64,000 nucleotides of DNA from Sinohyriopsis cumingii (GCA_028554795.2 CM068824.1:164480130-164544129), one strand, 5' to 3'; positions 22,911 to 31,155 are shown, counted from the first letter of the stretch. Translations and numbers: made by a program. Notes: generated from the letters alone by a model not told the origin.

Positions 22911-23118
22911 AGCAGCAGGGAAGTTCTACAGACCAGACGGTTCCGCCAAAATAAAGCCTCCTACGAGAACATTTCCCGTAGAAGCCTCAGATTTCAAAAA
23001 TAAGCCTTCCTACGAAAATTAATTTGCGTAAATTCACTCCCGACTGCAATTTTTTGTGTGCAAATTCAATGATTCTAGACAAGGAAAAAAAGGGGGGGGG
23101 GGAAATTTATTCTGGTGT
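22911..23118 (+). repeat. Left terminal inverted repeat
   Basis: It begins AGCAGCAGGGAAGTTCTACA and ends TTATTCTGGTGT. It is identical to the right copy except for an 11-G versus 10-G run and one A more (AAATTT versus AATTT). It contains two inverted CCTACG(A/G) blocks and a CACACAAAAAATTG motif. It is a likely substrate for the integrase and possibly the replication origin. Confidence 0.97.
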
Positions 23119-23147
23119 TTTTTTGCACAAAGGATTTGGCTGCAAAT

Positions 23148-23813
23148 TTATGAATAAATTTGATCAAGACCGATTCGATATCTACTACGTGGATCATGAA
23201 GATTAATCGTGATGAAACCGTGCGGTGTTGCCTGGGCGCGACTGAAGAAATTTTTAAATTTGTTTATGTCCATATCGCCGTTGCACCAAGTCTGATGAAT
23301 ATTTCTCAGCGTGTGAGTATCGACGCCATTGAAAACCGACAAAATGTTACAATTGTCCCTAATTACCTTTGGAATCTGCGTATATCGCTGCGTCACGTAA
23401 ATCACATCGGTGTTCTTATGTCGGCCACGCGAAAATATCCTAGCCGGATTAGTTTGCTTATCCAGCATAACATCATCGAATACGACAAGATTATTAACAT
23501 CGCCATCCAAATTTTCCACGGATGGGGTTTCATTGATGTCTGTGATGAATTCGATTGTGCCTTCGTCGGTATTGTCGCTAAATTCCTTTAGTACTTGATA
23601 GCAACGCTGATCATCAACGGACGGTGCAACCAAATACAACTTATCCCATTTTAGCCATCGCATTATCAAATTTAGCAACAACTGCGTCTTTCCAGAACCG
23701 GACGGGCCAATGATTATCATCCTTATCGAATTCGGTAACACCGCGTTGTGTTTCACCTGCTCGCGTCGCTTCGTGGCTGAAAAATCAATTACATTCATGT
23801 TACTAGAATACAT
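23148..23813 (-). CDS. Genome-packaging ATPase (FtsK/HerA, A32-like)
   Basis: A P-loop ATPase of about 221 residues that in related viruses and Polintons pumps the DNA genome into a preformed capsid. The Walker A motif GPSGSGKT lies at residues ~36-43 and Walker B NNLVVFDDV at ~107-115. The sensor region follows (VIYVTQRYTQIPKVIRDNC), matching the short A32-type layout, and the length is usual for the family. The track-style start at 23840 is GTG; I prefer ATG at 23813 or the next ATG at 23798, both followed by NVIDFSATKRREQ. It ends 30 bp inside the left inverted repeat and is transcribed towards it. Its start overlaps the divergent start of the zinc-ribbon gene. Confidence 0.93.
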   Translation of the reverse strand: MYSSNMNVIDFSATKRREQVKHNAVLPNSIRMIIIGPSGSGKTQLLLNLIMRWLKWDKLYLVAPSVDDQRCYQVLKEFSDNTDEGTIEFITDINETPSVENLDGDVNNLVVFDDVMLDKQTNPARIFSRGRHKNTDVIYVTQRYTQIPKVIRDNCNILSVFNGVDTHTLRNIHQTWCNGDMDINKFKNFFSRAQATPHGFITINLHDPRSRYRIGLDQIYS

Positions 23814-24081
23814 GGATCTATATTGTGTTAAGTGTCGCACTCACACAGCTACGATAAATCCAATCGAAATTGTCACACGCAATAACAGGAACGCAATTGC
23901 AGGAGAATGCGAAGTTTGTAAGACACGCAAGTTTAAATTTGTAAAAAAAAAAATAGAAGAACCGGAGGAGACATTGCCGCCTCCTTGTCAAATCTACCCG
24001 GAACTCCCTGGGCGAAATATCCCGGAGAAAAGCATCTGCCAGGATACAATTACTGCGGACCCGGCACAAGGCTCGATATAA
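23812..24081 (+). CDS. Zinc-ribbon N-terminal module of a PLA2 capsid-type protein
   Basis: From ATG at 23812 the frame reads MDLYCVKCRTHTATINPIEI and later GECEVCKTRKFKFV: two CxxC pairs about 31 residues apart, a likely zinc ribbon. After an 11-A run (23943-23953) the frame becomes proline-rich and ends at 24081 without further motifs. The phospholipase A2 domain starts in the neighbouring frame at this point. The best reading is one gene broken by a single-base length change in the A run, with the last ~40 residues of this frame being out-of-frame sequence. The ATG shares bases with the minus-strand ATG of the packaging ATPase. Confidence 0.8.
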   Translation: MDLYCVKCRTHTATINPIEIVTRNNRNAIAGECEVCKTRKFKFVKKKIEEPEETLPPPCQIYPELPGRNIPEKSICQDTITADPAQGSI

Positions 24082-24320
24082 GACTCAACGATAATAATCA
24101 ACCAAATCCCGGCGAAGATCCAGTAAACGCCATCGATAACGCGTGTTACTATCACGATCTTGCGTATCGTAGCGGGGATTTACAACAAAGACATCTCGCT
24201 GATATTAGGCTAATTCATGCAATAGACGCGATTCCTGACAAAAGTTTCAAAGAAAAATTGGCAACTTGGTTGATAAAAGGCGCAATGAAAGGTAAATTAG
24301 TACTCGGCGCTGGTAAATAA
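23985..24320 (+). CDS. Parvovirus-type phospholipase A2 domain
   Basis: The frame contains PWAKYPGEKHLPGYNYCGPG (calcium-binding loop with YxGPG form) and then NAIDNACYYHDLAY, carrying the catalytic His-Asp pair. This is the compact PLA2 found in the unique region of parvovirus VP1 and in some other invertebrate viral elements, where it helps breach the endosomal membrane. In this frame the first possible start is TTG at 23985; there is no ATG, which supports fusion with the zinc-ribbon frame upstream. The C-terminal third is basic (GAMKGKLVLGAGK). It stops 2 bp before the integrase ATG. The role in this element is inferred from the family; catalytic residues appear intact. Confidence 0.88.
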   Translation: MSNLPGTPWAKYPGEKHLPGYNYCGPGTRLDIRLNDNNQPNPGEDPVNAIDNACYYHDLAYRSGDLQQRHLADIRLIHAIDAIPDKSFKEKLATWLIKGAMKGKLVLGAGK

Positions 24321-24322
24321 TA

Positions 24323-25273
24323 ATGGAGCAAATATATTATTCTCCGCGAGGTTTTTGGCGAGGAAAATCAGCAATAGCCAAACTCGCCAAGGCCGCTAAA
24401 GCAAAACAATCCGTTGCTAAATCGTGGCTATCGAAACAGGCAGTCTGGCAAATATATCTTCCTCCGCCTAAGAAAATACCGTACGCGAGTTTCTCTGTCA
24501 GCGTCCCTAATGAAGTTCATCAGGCTGATTTAATGTTTCTTCCTCACGATACCGTCGAGGGAGTCACATACAAGTATGTGTTGACGGTTGTTGATATTGC
24601 TAGCAGATACAAGGAAGCGGAACCGTTATCGAATAAAACAGCAACAGAGATTGCTAAGGCGTTTAGCGAAATTTATTCACGATCTCCATTAACATGGCCG
24701 AAGCTTCTCCAGGTTGATCCAGGTCGAGAATTTCTCGGCGCGGTTACTTCATTGATGAAAAAGAATAATGTTAAAATCCGTCGCGGTATTGTAGGTGTTC
24801 ATCACAATCAGGCTATCGTCGAAAGATTCAATAAAACTCTTGCAGAACGATTATTCGGATATCAGTACGCGCGCGAATTTATTCAAGATAATCGATCTCA
24901 TGATTGGGTATCAAGATTGCCTCATGTGATTAACGCGCTAAATAACGAAGTAACACGAACAATAGCAATGAAACCCGCAATTGCGATTACAAAATCGAAA
25001 ATACCCCTAAAGCGAGATTCCACAATTTCGCCTGTGCTAGGTAGCGTCACGGTCCGGTATTTATATAAAGAAGGCGAGGCCGAGGGAGGCAGAAAAAGAG
25101 CAACCGATCCAAATTGGAGCGTAACAACACACAAAATATCAGCCGTAACAAGATCATCGGGAAGACCGGCAATTTATTTCCTAGATTCACTAGCGCCACA
25201 ACGCGGATTTACCAAGGAGGAATTACAAATAATACCGAAAGATACTCAACTACCGCCAGCGTCATTAATGTGA
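24323..25273 (+). CDS. Integrase (retroviral-type DDE, Polinton c-integrase)
   Basis: A 316-residue protein that would insert the linear element into host DNA. The rve core starts near residue 65: QADLM (Asp 69), a VDIASRYKEAEPLSNKTA strand-helix, LLQVDPGREF (Asp 132) and HHNQAIVERFNKTL (Glu 167), giving D-x62-D-x34-E. The C-terminal part (residues ~230-316) is basic with a possible chromo-like or SH3-like fold (VRYLYKEGEAEGG), but no clear chromodomain is visible. An N-terminal HHCC zinc finger is not obvious. ATG at 24323 follows the PLA2 stop by 2 bp. The last 28 bp overlap the end of the convergent helicase frame. The frame is intact. Confidence 0.93.
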   Translation: MEQIYYSPRGFWRGKSAIAKLAKAAKAKQSVAKSWLSKQAVWQIYLPPPKKIPYASFSVSVPNEVHQADLMFLPHDTVEGVTYKYVLTVVDIASRYKEAEPLSNKTATEIAKAFSEIYSRSPLTWPKLLQVDPGREFLGAVTSLMKKNNVKIRRGIVGVHHNQAIVERFNKTLAERLFGYQYAREFIQDNRSHDWVSRLPHVINALNNEVTRTIAMKPAIAITKSKIPLKRDSTISPVLGSVTVRYLYKEGEAEGGRKRATDPNWSVTTHKISAVTRSSGRPAIYFLDSLAPQRGFTKEELQIIPKDTQLPPASLM

Positions 25274-27051
25274 AACCGAATTCTACCTAACTGAGATAAT
25301 TTTCTTACTCTTGACACGGCTAAATAAACTAAATTTGACCAGGAAATTCTATCATCGACGATCCAAACTTGGCCATCCACGGTTAATCCCTGCGATGAAT
25401 GTATCGTTGTTGCGTAGCCTAGTTTCCATGGTGATCTTTCTGCGTTTATCGCGTCATTGACAAGATTAATATCAACGAGAATAATATCATTCAAGACTAA
25501 GATCTTTTCCTCTCCGCATGGTAAAGTAACACTGATATTTTGTTTCCTGGTATCAGCGGGCCTGTAACACAACGGCACCTGCAATGTTGGAAATTTCTCG
25601 CAATGAAGCTTGAATAATATATCCTGAATAACATCGCGAACAATTTTCCTACTAGCAACAATCAGATGATCGGGACGCCACAAATTTAGAAAAATATCCA
25701 TCGGAGTCTCGTCGATTATTCTTCTCATCACATCGCATTGAATTTTATTCGGTTGTAATCGAATTATTTTCTTAAATTCAGTCAGTAAAATATCATCGGA
25801 TCTATAATCGGCGTCGATTTCCTCATAATAATCAACGAAATTCCTAAGCCATTCGTGAGGAGATTCACCATCAATCGGATCAGGTTGGCCATGATCTCCG
25901 CACATTACCACGGCGGTATTTTTCCCATCCAACCAGGTCAGGAATGATTTTAATACAACTAAATTTACTGTGCAAATTTCATCAAATATTATAATTTTGT
26001 TGATATATTTGTTTCCCATACGAGCCGAATCCCATAATCCACCGCTGTATTTGAAATAACTATGATAAGTACAAGAATCAACGCCGCGTTGCCTTATTTC
26101 TCGCGCTAATCTGTGAGTTGGAGTCAACACGATCATATCAGATTTCGCAAATAAATTTATCGCTCGTGTTGTTTTACCACTACCACCAGGACCATTCATG
26201 TAAACGAATTTGTTACGTGAAATCGGGTCAAATGCGGATGCAGCCGTCGATATTTCCTCGCATTTATCTCGATGAAATTTATCGCAATCTTCGACATCGG
26301 CGTCCTCACAGTAATCTAGGATATCTTCGTTTTTTATCCTCCAAGTGCCCCAAGAACCATCGGCGATTAAATTTTCTAGCCTATACTGATATTTCTTATC
26401 GATATAAAACGAGTCCGTTGCGACCCTTACCGCGATATCAGAAAATTTATTTATCATCGACAGTAAATTTATACTAACATAAGCGAGCATCGATGATCTC
26501 AAATGCGTATACTGCGCTGATTCTCCATCGAGATAGCTAATTACGGTACCCAACTTTACTCCGTCAATGATAATATTCTCTCTGTTGCAGAATATTCCTC
26601 GCGATACCGTATCGGCTATAATAAAATCCATCTCGGCGTCGTTGATAAATAACCTAGCGTGTCGGTGTTTATGATCAACGGATCCTCCTTGAGTAAATTT
26701 GCCAATTATTTTTCTTCCGATATCCTTCGCGTTTTCACAATCCGTCGGCAACCACACTTCAGTTTGTTTTCTATACGATATAATCGCCTCGCTCACTGTC
26801 AACGATATTAACATTGACGAATCTAGCATATACCTCAACAACACTATAGGGACCCAACGACGCTGCGATAAATGCCGACCAAACCAAATATAACAAATTT
26901 TATGTAAATTTTCAGCAAGCTCGAATGAAGTAACATAAGCGAATCCTGTCATAACAAAATCAGGCAACGGTCCGTTAATTGCTACCCTTGTCATTTCGTT
27001 GGTGGGATGGCCAAATTTTAGCAAAATAATCCGCACAATCGCCATATCCAA
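25246..27051 (-). CDS. Polymerase C-terminal half fused to SF1 helicase (second part of a split gene)
   Basis: A 601-codon frame. Residues ~13-220 continue the divergent polymerase begun at 28207: FGHPTNEMTRVAINGPLP, KIIGKFTQGGSVD, then VATDSFYID, a likely motif C (TDS) of family-B polymerases. Residues ~285-600 are a superfamily 1 helicase of the RecD/Pif1 type: Walker A GPGGSGKT (287-294), IIIFDEI (Walker B), CGDHGQPDP (motif III), GYATTIHSSQGLT (motif V), LAVSRV (motif VI). Its apparent start (27051) is internal; the frame joins the upstream polymerase frame near 27016-27019. Together they make one ~980-residue replication protein: synthesis plus unwinding, probably protein-primed. Fusion of these two activities is unusual for classical Polintons. 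Confidence 0.88.
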   Translation of the reverse strand: MDMAIVRIILLKFGHPTNEMTRVAINGPLPDFVMTGFAYVTSFELAENLHKICYIWFGRHLSQRRWVPIVLLRYMLDSSMLISLTVSEAIISYRKQTEVWLPTDCENAKDIGRKIIGKFTQGGSVDHKHRHARLFINDAEMDFIIADTVSRGIFCNRENIIIDGVKLGTVISYLDGESAQYTHLRSSMLAYVSINLLSMINKFSDIAVRVATDSFYIDKKYQYRLENLIADGSWGTWRIKNEDILDYCEDADVEDCDKFHRDKCEEISTAASAFDPISRNKFVYMNGPGGSGKTTRAINLFAKSDMIVLTPTHRLAREIRQRGVDSCTYHSYFKYSGGLWDSARMGNKYINKIIIFDEICTVNLVVLKSFLTWLDGKNTAVVMCGDHGQPDPIDGESPHEWLRNFVDYYEEIDADYRSDDILLTEFKKIIRLQPNKIQCDVMRRIIDETPMDIFLNLWRPDHLIVASRKIVRDVIQDILFKLHCEKFPTLQVPLCYRPADTRKQNISVTLPCGEEKILVLNDIILVDINLVNDAINAERSPWKLGYATTIHSSQGLTVDGQVWIVDDRISWSNLVYLAVSRVRKLSQLGRIRFHINDAGGS

Positions 27052-28207
27052 GGAAACTTCCAGGATGGCACGCGCTCATATCAACGGATATCATTTCTTC
27101 GAAATAATACTTGGTATTCCACAATCCGCCATGGCCGTATTCGATACAACTAAGTTGAATATCAGTGAGAAATTCGTTCCTTGTAGGTTTCCACGAATTT
27201 CTTTCTCTGGCAGCGTGAGCAGCAACAGATGGAACCGTAAAGCAGTTCGTTAATAACTGATCAGGATTTGACGAATATTTCACCGCGATATTTTTCATAG
27301 ATTCATGTAATTTTTCATCACGGTAAATATCTCCGCGCGGCAATATAAATTGATCGTATCTTTCTTCGCTCGAGAATAACCAAACCGATATTGGATCAGA
27401 CGCGGCTAATATTTTGATATATCGGAACATGGCATCAGCGCCTTCCACGGGATAAAATTTAACAGCGCGATTTCGCGGAAATATCATTACCGATTGTGAC
27501 CACGCATGTGAATTATGATCAACAATTTCGATTGGTACTCCTCGAGATCTATACGGCGACGAATATAATATTTCTCCCGATAGTGTTTTCACCGTGATAG
27601 GAAATTTAAGTTTCTTACTCAACACAGCAACATCATCAATCGATGCGCCATCAACAACTGTCTTCGCCCACGCGTTAATTTTATCCAACCTCAACTGAGT
27701 CAATCCAGATCCACGACGAGCGTTTTTCATGTGCTCGATAACACGCTCAGCCACGCAGTTTATCATTGGAGATTCTTTCATCGCAGGTAGATTTTTCATG
27801 TCAGGATTATTATTTAGCCGATAAATTCCATAAACAACTGCACTAGATGGATATGCCCTAGCATAATAAGGACCGTCAATTCCCAATAATAATCCTGGCT
27901 TCGAATTTTTATCAAGAACAACATTTTTCTTACCGCCACGCACGGGATCTCGTTTATCGCGAATAATCCAAGTGTCGTCAGGCATTTGTGCAATAAATTT
28001 TATCCCAAAGATAAATCGCTCTTCCTTGTGTTCGAATTTTATATGCTCGATTATCTTCTTGGCCCGTTCCAGATTCATCGTAGCATCAACAGAGTTCGTT
28101 TTCCATGTCGACCAAGTGTGAATCGCTCCATCATCGAAAAATTCTTTTTTGGCACGATCAACCTCAGGTATAATATATTCTGCCTCATCAAGATCAAATG
28201 TATCCAT
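26975..28207 (-). CDS. Divergent family-B-like DNA polymerase, N-terminal half (first part of a split gene)
   Basis: 410 codons from ATG at 28207 (MDTFDLDEAEYIIPEVD). No classical exonuclease motifs were recognised with confidence. Near residues 374-391, SVDMSACHPGSF is a candidate polymerase motif A (Asp at 376, then xxxxxHPxSF in place of the usual SLYPS). The frame runs out shortly after (WPSHQRNDKGSN), while homologous sequence continues in the +1 frame. The break falls in a four-base run at 27016-27019 and looks like a one-base insertion. The gene starts 33 bp from the divergent Cys-rich gene, so the AT-rich gap probably holds both promoters. Assignment as polymerase rests on motifs A and C and on linkage to the helicase. 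Confidence 0.75.
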   Translation of the reverse strand: MDTFDLDEAEYIIPEVDRAKKEFFDDGAIHTWSTWKTNSVDATMNLERAKKIIEHIKFEHKEERFIFGIKFIAQMPDDTWIIRDKRDPVRGGKKNVVLDKNSKPGLLLGIDGPYYARAYPSSAVVYGIYRLNNNPDMKNLPAMKESPMINCVAERVIEHMKNARRGSGLTQLRLDKINAWAKTVVDGASIDDVAVLSKKLKFPITVKTLSGEILYSSPYRSRGVPIEIVDHNSHAWSQSVMIFPRNRAVKFYPVEGADAMFRYIKILAASDPISVWLFSSEERYDQFILPRGDIYRDEKLHESMKNIAVKYSSNPDQLLTNCFTVPSVAAHAARERNSWKPTRNEFLTDIQLSCIEYGHGGLWNTKYYFEEMISVDMSACHPGSFLGYGDCADYFAKIWPSHQRNDKGSN

Positions 28208-28240
28208 TATTATATTTTAGACAAATATTTAAATTATAAT
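28208..28240. promoter_or_regulatory. Short AT-rich divergent intergenic region
   Basis: Only 33 bp, almost all A/T (TATTATATTTTAGACAAATA), separate the start codons of the polymerase (minus) and the Cys-rich gene (plus). A shared bidirectional promoter is inferred; TATATTTTA is TATA-like. Confidence 0.4.
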
Positions 28241-28588
28241 ATGCAATGCAAATGGATACCAATCGGATCAACAAAATCATGCGACAAATCCTGCAGAGGT
28301 GATTATTGTGGTGCTCATATATATGCGATTCGACGAGGCAGTAAAGGACCACAGCGGTGCTTAGTTTGCCAAGTTGGCACTCGAGGAAAAACTCGATTGT
28401 GTCTGGCTTGTGGAGGGAAAAATTATCGGGAATTGCGGCGATATTATGAAAAAAGATCCTCGTCGATAATAACATGCGAAGAAGATTATATTAATCGATT
28501 CAAGGCAAATTACGATTTAAACAAACAGAATATTGTATATGGAACTGAAATCGACGATTCCTGCAATGAAAATCACACACGAGTTTAG
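28241..28588 (+). CDS. Small Cys/His-rich protein, probable zinc binder, function unknown
   Basis: 115 residues from ATG at 28241. Eight Cys lie in the first 65 residues: CKWIPIGSTKSCDKSCRGDY, CGAH, then RCLVC and RLCLACGG, giving at least one CxxC...CxxC site. The C-terminal half is charged and helical (YRELRRYYEKRSSS, INRFKANYDLNKQN). I recognise this pattern as recurring in invertebrate Polinton-type elements but know no function. It overlaps the HNH gene by 50 bp in another frame, which suggests tight packing or translational coupling. The strong zinc-binding signature favours nucleic-acid binding or transcription control (inference). The frame is intact. Confidence 0.75.
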   Translation: MQCKWIPIGSTKSCDKSCRGDYCGAHIYAIRRGSKGPQRCLVCQVGTRGKTRLCLACGGKNYRELRRYYEKRSSSIITCEEDYINRFKANYDLNKQNIVYGTEIDDSCNENHTRV

Positions 28589-29084
28589 ATCTCATCCTAC
28601 GATCAAGGGATACGAGTCATCATCAGATGGTATTGTCAGAAATATCAGAACGAAGAAAAATGCTGGTAAGGTTGGTAATTCGGGTTATCTCAGATTTACT
28701 GTCAGTGAGAATAAAAAAACGAATTATTTCTGTCACAGATTTGTGTTCGAATGTCACAAAGGACCTATCAGGGATGGTCTTGTTATCGACCACATTGACG
28801 GAAATAAACTTAACAACAAAATATCTAACCTTCGCGCAGTAACTCCAAGTGAAAATTGTAAATTTAATGGCGGATACAGAATACCAAAGGCAGTTAAATC
28901 AGTAAATAGAGAAACAAATGAAGAAATTATATTCACGTCGATGAGCGCCGCTGCAAAATATTATAATATTAATCCAGCATCGGTGCATCGTGCGGCAGAA
29001 AAAATAACTAGCGCAGCATTTTCCTACAAATTTGGCGAGTGGATCGAATTTTACTATATTCCAATAATATCCGAAGAAAATTAA
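28539..29084 (+). CDS. HNH endonuclease with NUMOD-type DNA-binding modules
   Basis: About 181 residues from ATG at 28539 (or the ATG at 28569). Residues ~11-36 look like NUMOD4 (EFRSHPTIKGYESSSDGIVR). The HNH core follows: CHRFVFECHKGPIRDGLVID and HIDGNKLNNKISNLR, with His of the first strand, Asp-His and the closing Asn. A NUMOD1-like helix-turn-helix module forms the C-terminus (TSMSAAAKYYNINPASVHRA). This layout is typical of homing endonucleases of phages and large DNA viruses, which cut a specific site and promote their own spread. In a Polinton it is most likely an acquired selfish gene, or one adopted for replication or resolution (inference). No intron or intein surrounds it. The frame is intact. 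Confidence 0.9.
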   Translation: MELKSTIPAMKITHEFRSHPTIKGYESSSDGIVRNIRTKKNAGKVGNSGYLRFTVSENKKTNYFCHRFVFECHKGPIRDGLVIDHIDGNKLNNKISNLRAVTPSENCKFNGGYRIPKAVKSVNRETNEEIIFTSMSAAAKYYNINPASVHRAAEKITSAAFSYKFGEWIEFYYIPIISEEN

Positions 29085-29109
29085 TTAAATATTACAAAAT
29101 TAATATAAC

Positions 29110-29490
29110 ATGAATGAACAAACCATAAATAACATCATCGAAGCCATCGATGACCTGAGAAAAAAAAATATAAATCTTCCATCGGAGTTGGACACGAATA
29201 AAATTCGATCCGAATTCGAGACGATTGTTCAAGGGAAACTTGAATACAAATACACGCTACCATCCGAATACAAATTAATAAAGAAAATCCAAATCGCGAT
29301 GTATCAGTCGCTAGCTACAGTCAGCGATGGTCAAATCGAATATTTTGTTAAATTATCGACGCTGGTGGAAAAAGCTAGGTTGATTTTATCAGACGCATAT
29401 GAATCAAGAAAAATTACAAGCTCACGCGTCAGACAACTGAAAAAACTTGTCGATGAGAGCAAGGCCAAGGAAATTCCTGAATCCTCCTGA
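29110..29490 (+). CDS. Small charged helical protein, unknown function
   Basis: 126 residues from ATG at 29110, 25 bp after the HNH stop and on the same strand. Almost entirely predicted alpha helix and highly charged: NNIIEAIDDLRKKNINLPSE, YKLIKKIQIAMYQSLATVSD, then ARLILSDAYESRKITSSRVR. No Cys, no signal peptide, no membrane segment. I do not recognise it. Its position at the end of the early-type plus-strand cluster suggests a replication or regulatory accessory, but nothing in the sequence proves that. Confidence 0.65.
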   Translation: MNEQTINNIIEAIDDLRKKNINLPSELDTNKIRSEFETIVQGKLEYKYTLPSEYKLIKKIQIAMYQSLATVSDGQIEYFVKLSTLVEKARLILSDAYESRKITSSRVRQLKKLVDESKAKEIPESS

Positions 29491-29622
29491 ATATTTCCGT
29501 GAACAAAAAAAAACAAAAATTAAAAATTTTTACTAATTTTGAAAATTTCCCCGGTTTTTATTTATTTTTTTGGCCCATTTTTCCCTGGTGGACAGATTTG
29601 AAAATTCAAGAGTCAGAGACTC
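29491..29622. terminator. Convergent intergenic region with polyadenylation signals
   Basis: 132 bp, very AT-rich, between the ends of converging genes. The minus strand carries AATAAATAAAAACC (near 29556-29569), a polyadenylation-type signal for the structural block. A-rich runs could serve the plus-strand genes. Confidence 0.4.
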
Positions 29623-31155
29623 TCACGATTTTACCAGCAGATTGATACTTATCGTTTCTCCGCGTATATCAAGCAAATTTCCTTTCTGATCCGTTAGTTT
29701 GAAATTTATCCTCGACAATAATCGATTATGACATCTTAGGTAAAACGGATTTACTGGTTCTTTTATTATCAAAAAACCCGGAGATGCGCTAGGTGAAAAC
29801 GAATACAAGATAAATCCCTGTTGCGCCTGATTTGACTCTGATGAATCAACATTGTAGCTGCCCTCGACAACATCCGCGTGAAGATAAATCGCGATAACTT
29901 CCGTTATATTGACGATACCTGGCGAAATATGCCGCCCGCCTTTGGTCGGATCATTATCGTGTCTGAGAAACAGCGCTAATTGTTTTTTCTCTGCCCATGC
30001 GGCGTGTAATTTCGGAAATAACTCATCGATGGTATCAGTGACGGATTTTCTCATTTTATCAACGTCGTAACCGGGGAATTTGAAATTTGGTAATGTCTCC
30101 GTGGTTAATTTATGTAATGTCACAAATTTTTTCTTATTACCTGAGTTTTTGATCAATGTGTGGCCGTAGAAATTAAACCCAGCTGATATATCGTCGATGA
30201 TAGCCCTAATGAACATACCGTGATAATATTCAAGATCGTTCGCGAGTCCATTTAAATATTTCACATATTTGGAAATTAATTCACATGAAATTGATTTATC
30301 TGAGATACATTCGTTGAATAATGTTCTCACGTGAGATAGATACATTTTATGTTCCGCGTTAAATTCGTCGATAGTTTTTTTTATATAATCGCCGTATATT
30401 ATGGTCGGGTGCTTATTTGCACCGATATAGACGATTTGTGTATCCGAGGGTGTGGAGGGGACGGACATAAATGTTATCGATTCCTCATCAACGGAAGTAA
30501 AGGCGATTATTATTTTGCCGGATTTATGTTGATTAATGAAATCAATAGCTGCACTGACTCGATCCAAGTGATATGAGAGAACTTCATACGATACCTCGTC
30601 CGTGGTAAAGTCGGATTTTTTTGGTTCGGGTTGCCTTGATGAATCCTTCGAGGTAAATCCTGGAGTTGTATCGGGGGATGTTTCCAGGAGTGGAATTTCA
30701 GGCCAACCTAATATGGTCCTAATCGATGATTGGTAAATATCTACCATATATGGTGATTTCACTTCTATCATCGATGATAGCGTTGGTTCGTGCGCAGATA
30801 TTTTTATTCCCGGAGTAGCATCGCCGGTTATATTTGATATTCTGGTAGTAAATTCCTTATCCAGCTGATCAATTTCGTAACTGCCTGTTGGTATACCAAC
30901 ATGTATCCAATCAGGTGTTCCATCGGATTTGTTTTTGTTGGCAAAAACAAGTGAATTGTTTGATAATAATCTGCCAGATGATTTTGATCTAACATTAGGC
31001 CAGCTATTGTAGACACGCAATTGCGTTAACGCAATTTCTTTGACGCTGATTGGTGTTGAAAAATTAATGCTAAATTCTGGATTGGTTGAGCTTAACGATA
31101 TTAGTGTTGTTGTCGGCGGTGTCGTGTTTGTCACGATCTGAGCTAGTTCGGACAT
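29623..31155 (-). CDS. Candidate minor capsid (penton-like) protein
   Basis: 510 residues from ATG at 31155. The N-terminal ~140 residues follow a recurring Polinton-type pattern: short beta strands (EFSINFSTPISVKEIALTQL), RVYNSWPNV, an aromatic/polar stretch, then IPTGSYEIDQLDKEF. The middle is mixed helical (LDRVSAAIDFINQHKSGKI), and the C-terminus contains LYSFSPSASPGFLIIKEP and NRLLSRINFKLTDQKGN, compatible with a beta-rich fold. There is no membrane segment. It sits last in the minus-strand structural block and overlaps the preceding membrane-protein gene by 86 bp. Structural role is inferred from position and pattern; a receptor-interacting or spike role is equally possible. The frame is intact. 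Confidence 0.55.
   Translation of the reverse strand: MSELAQIVTNTTPPTTTLISLSSTNPEFSINFSTPISVKEIALTQLRVYNSWPNVRSKSSGRLLSNNSLVFANKNKSDGTPDWIHVGIPTGSYEIDQLDKEFTTRISNITGDATPGIKISAHEPTLSSMIEVKSPYMVDIYQSSIRTILGWPEIPLLETSPDTTPGFTSKDSSRQPEPKKSDFTTDEVSYEVLSYHLDRVSAAIDFINQHKSGKIIIAFTSVDEESITFMSVPSTPSDTQIVYIGANKHPTIIYGDYIKKTIDEFNAEHKMYLSHVRTLFNECISDKSISCELISKYVKYLNGLANDLEYYHGMFIRAIIDDISAGFNFYGHTLIKNSGNKKKFVTLHKLTTETLPNFKFPGYDVDKMRKSVTDTIDELFPKLHAAWAEKKQLALFLRHDNDPTKGGRHISPGIVNITEVIAIYLHADVVEGSYNVDSSESNQAQQGFILYSFSPSASPGFLIIKEPVNPFYLRCHNRLLSRINFKLTDQKGNLLDIRGETISINLLVKS

Noticed and set aside
26975-27051. Programmed frameshift in the polymerase-helicase gene
   Set aside because: The shift is +1 and no canonical slippery heptamer or downstream structure is evident. 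Two other genes of the element break at homopolymers too, so a one-base insertion or sequencing error is simpler.
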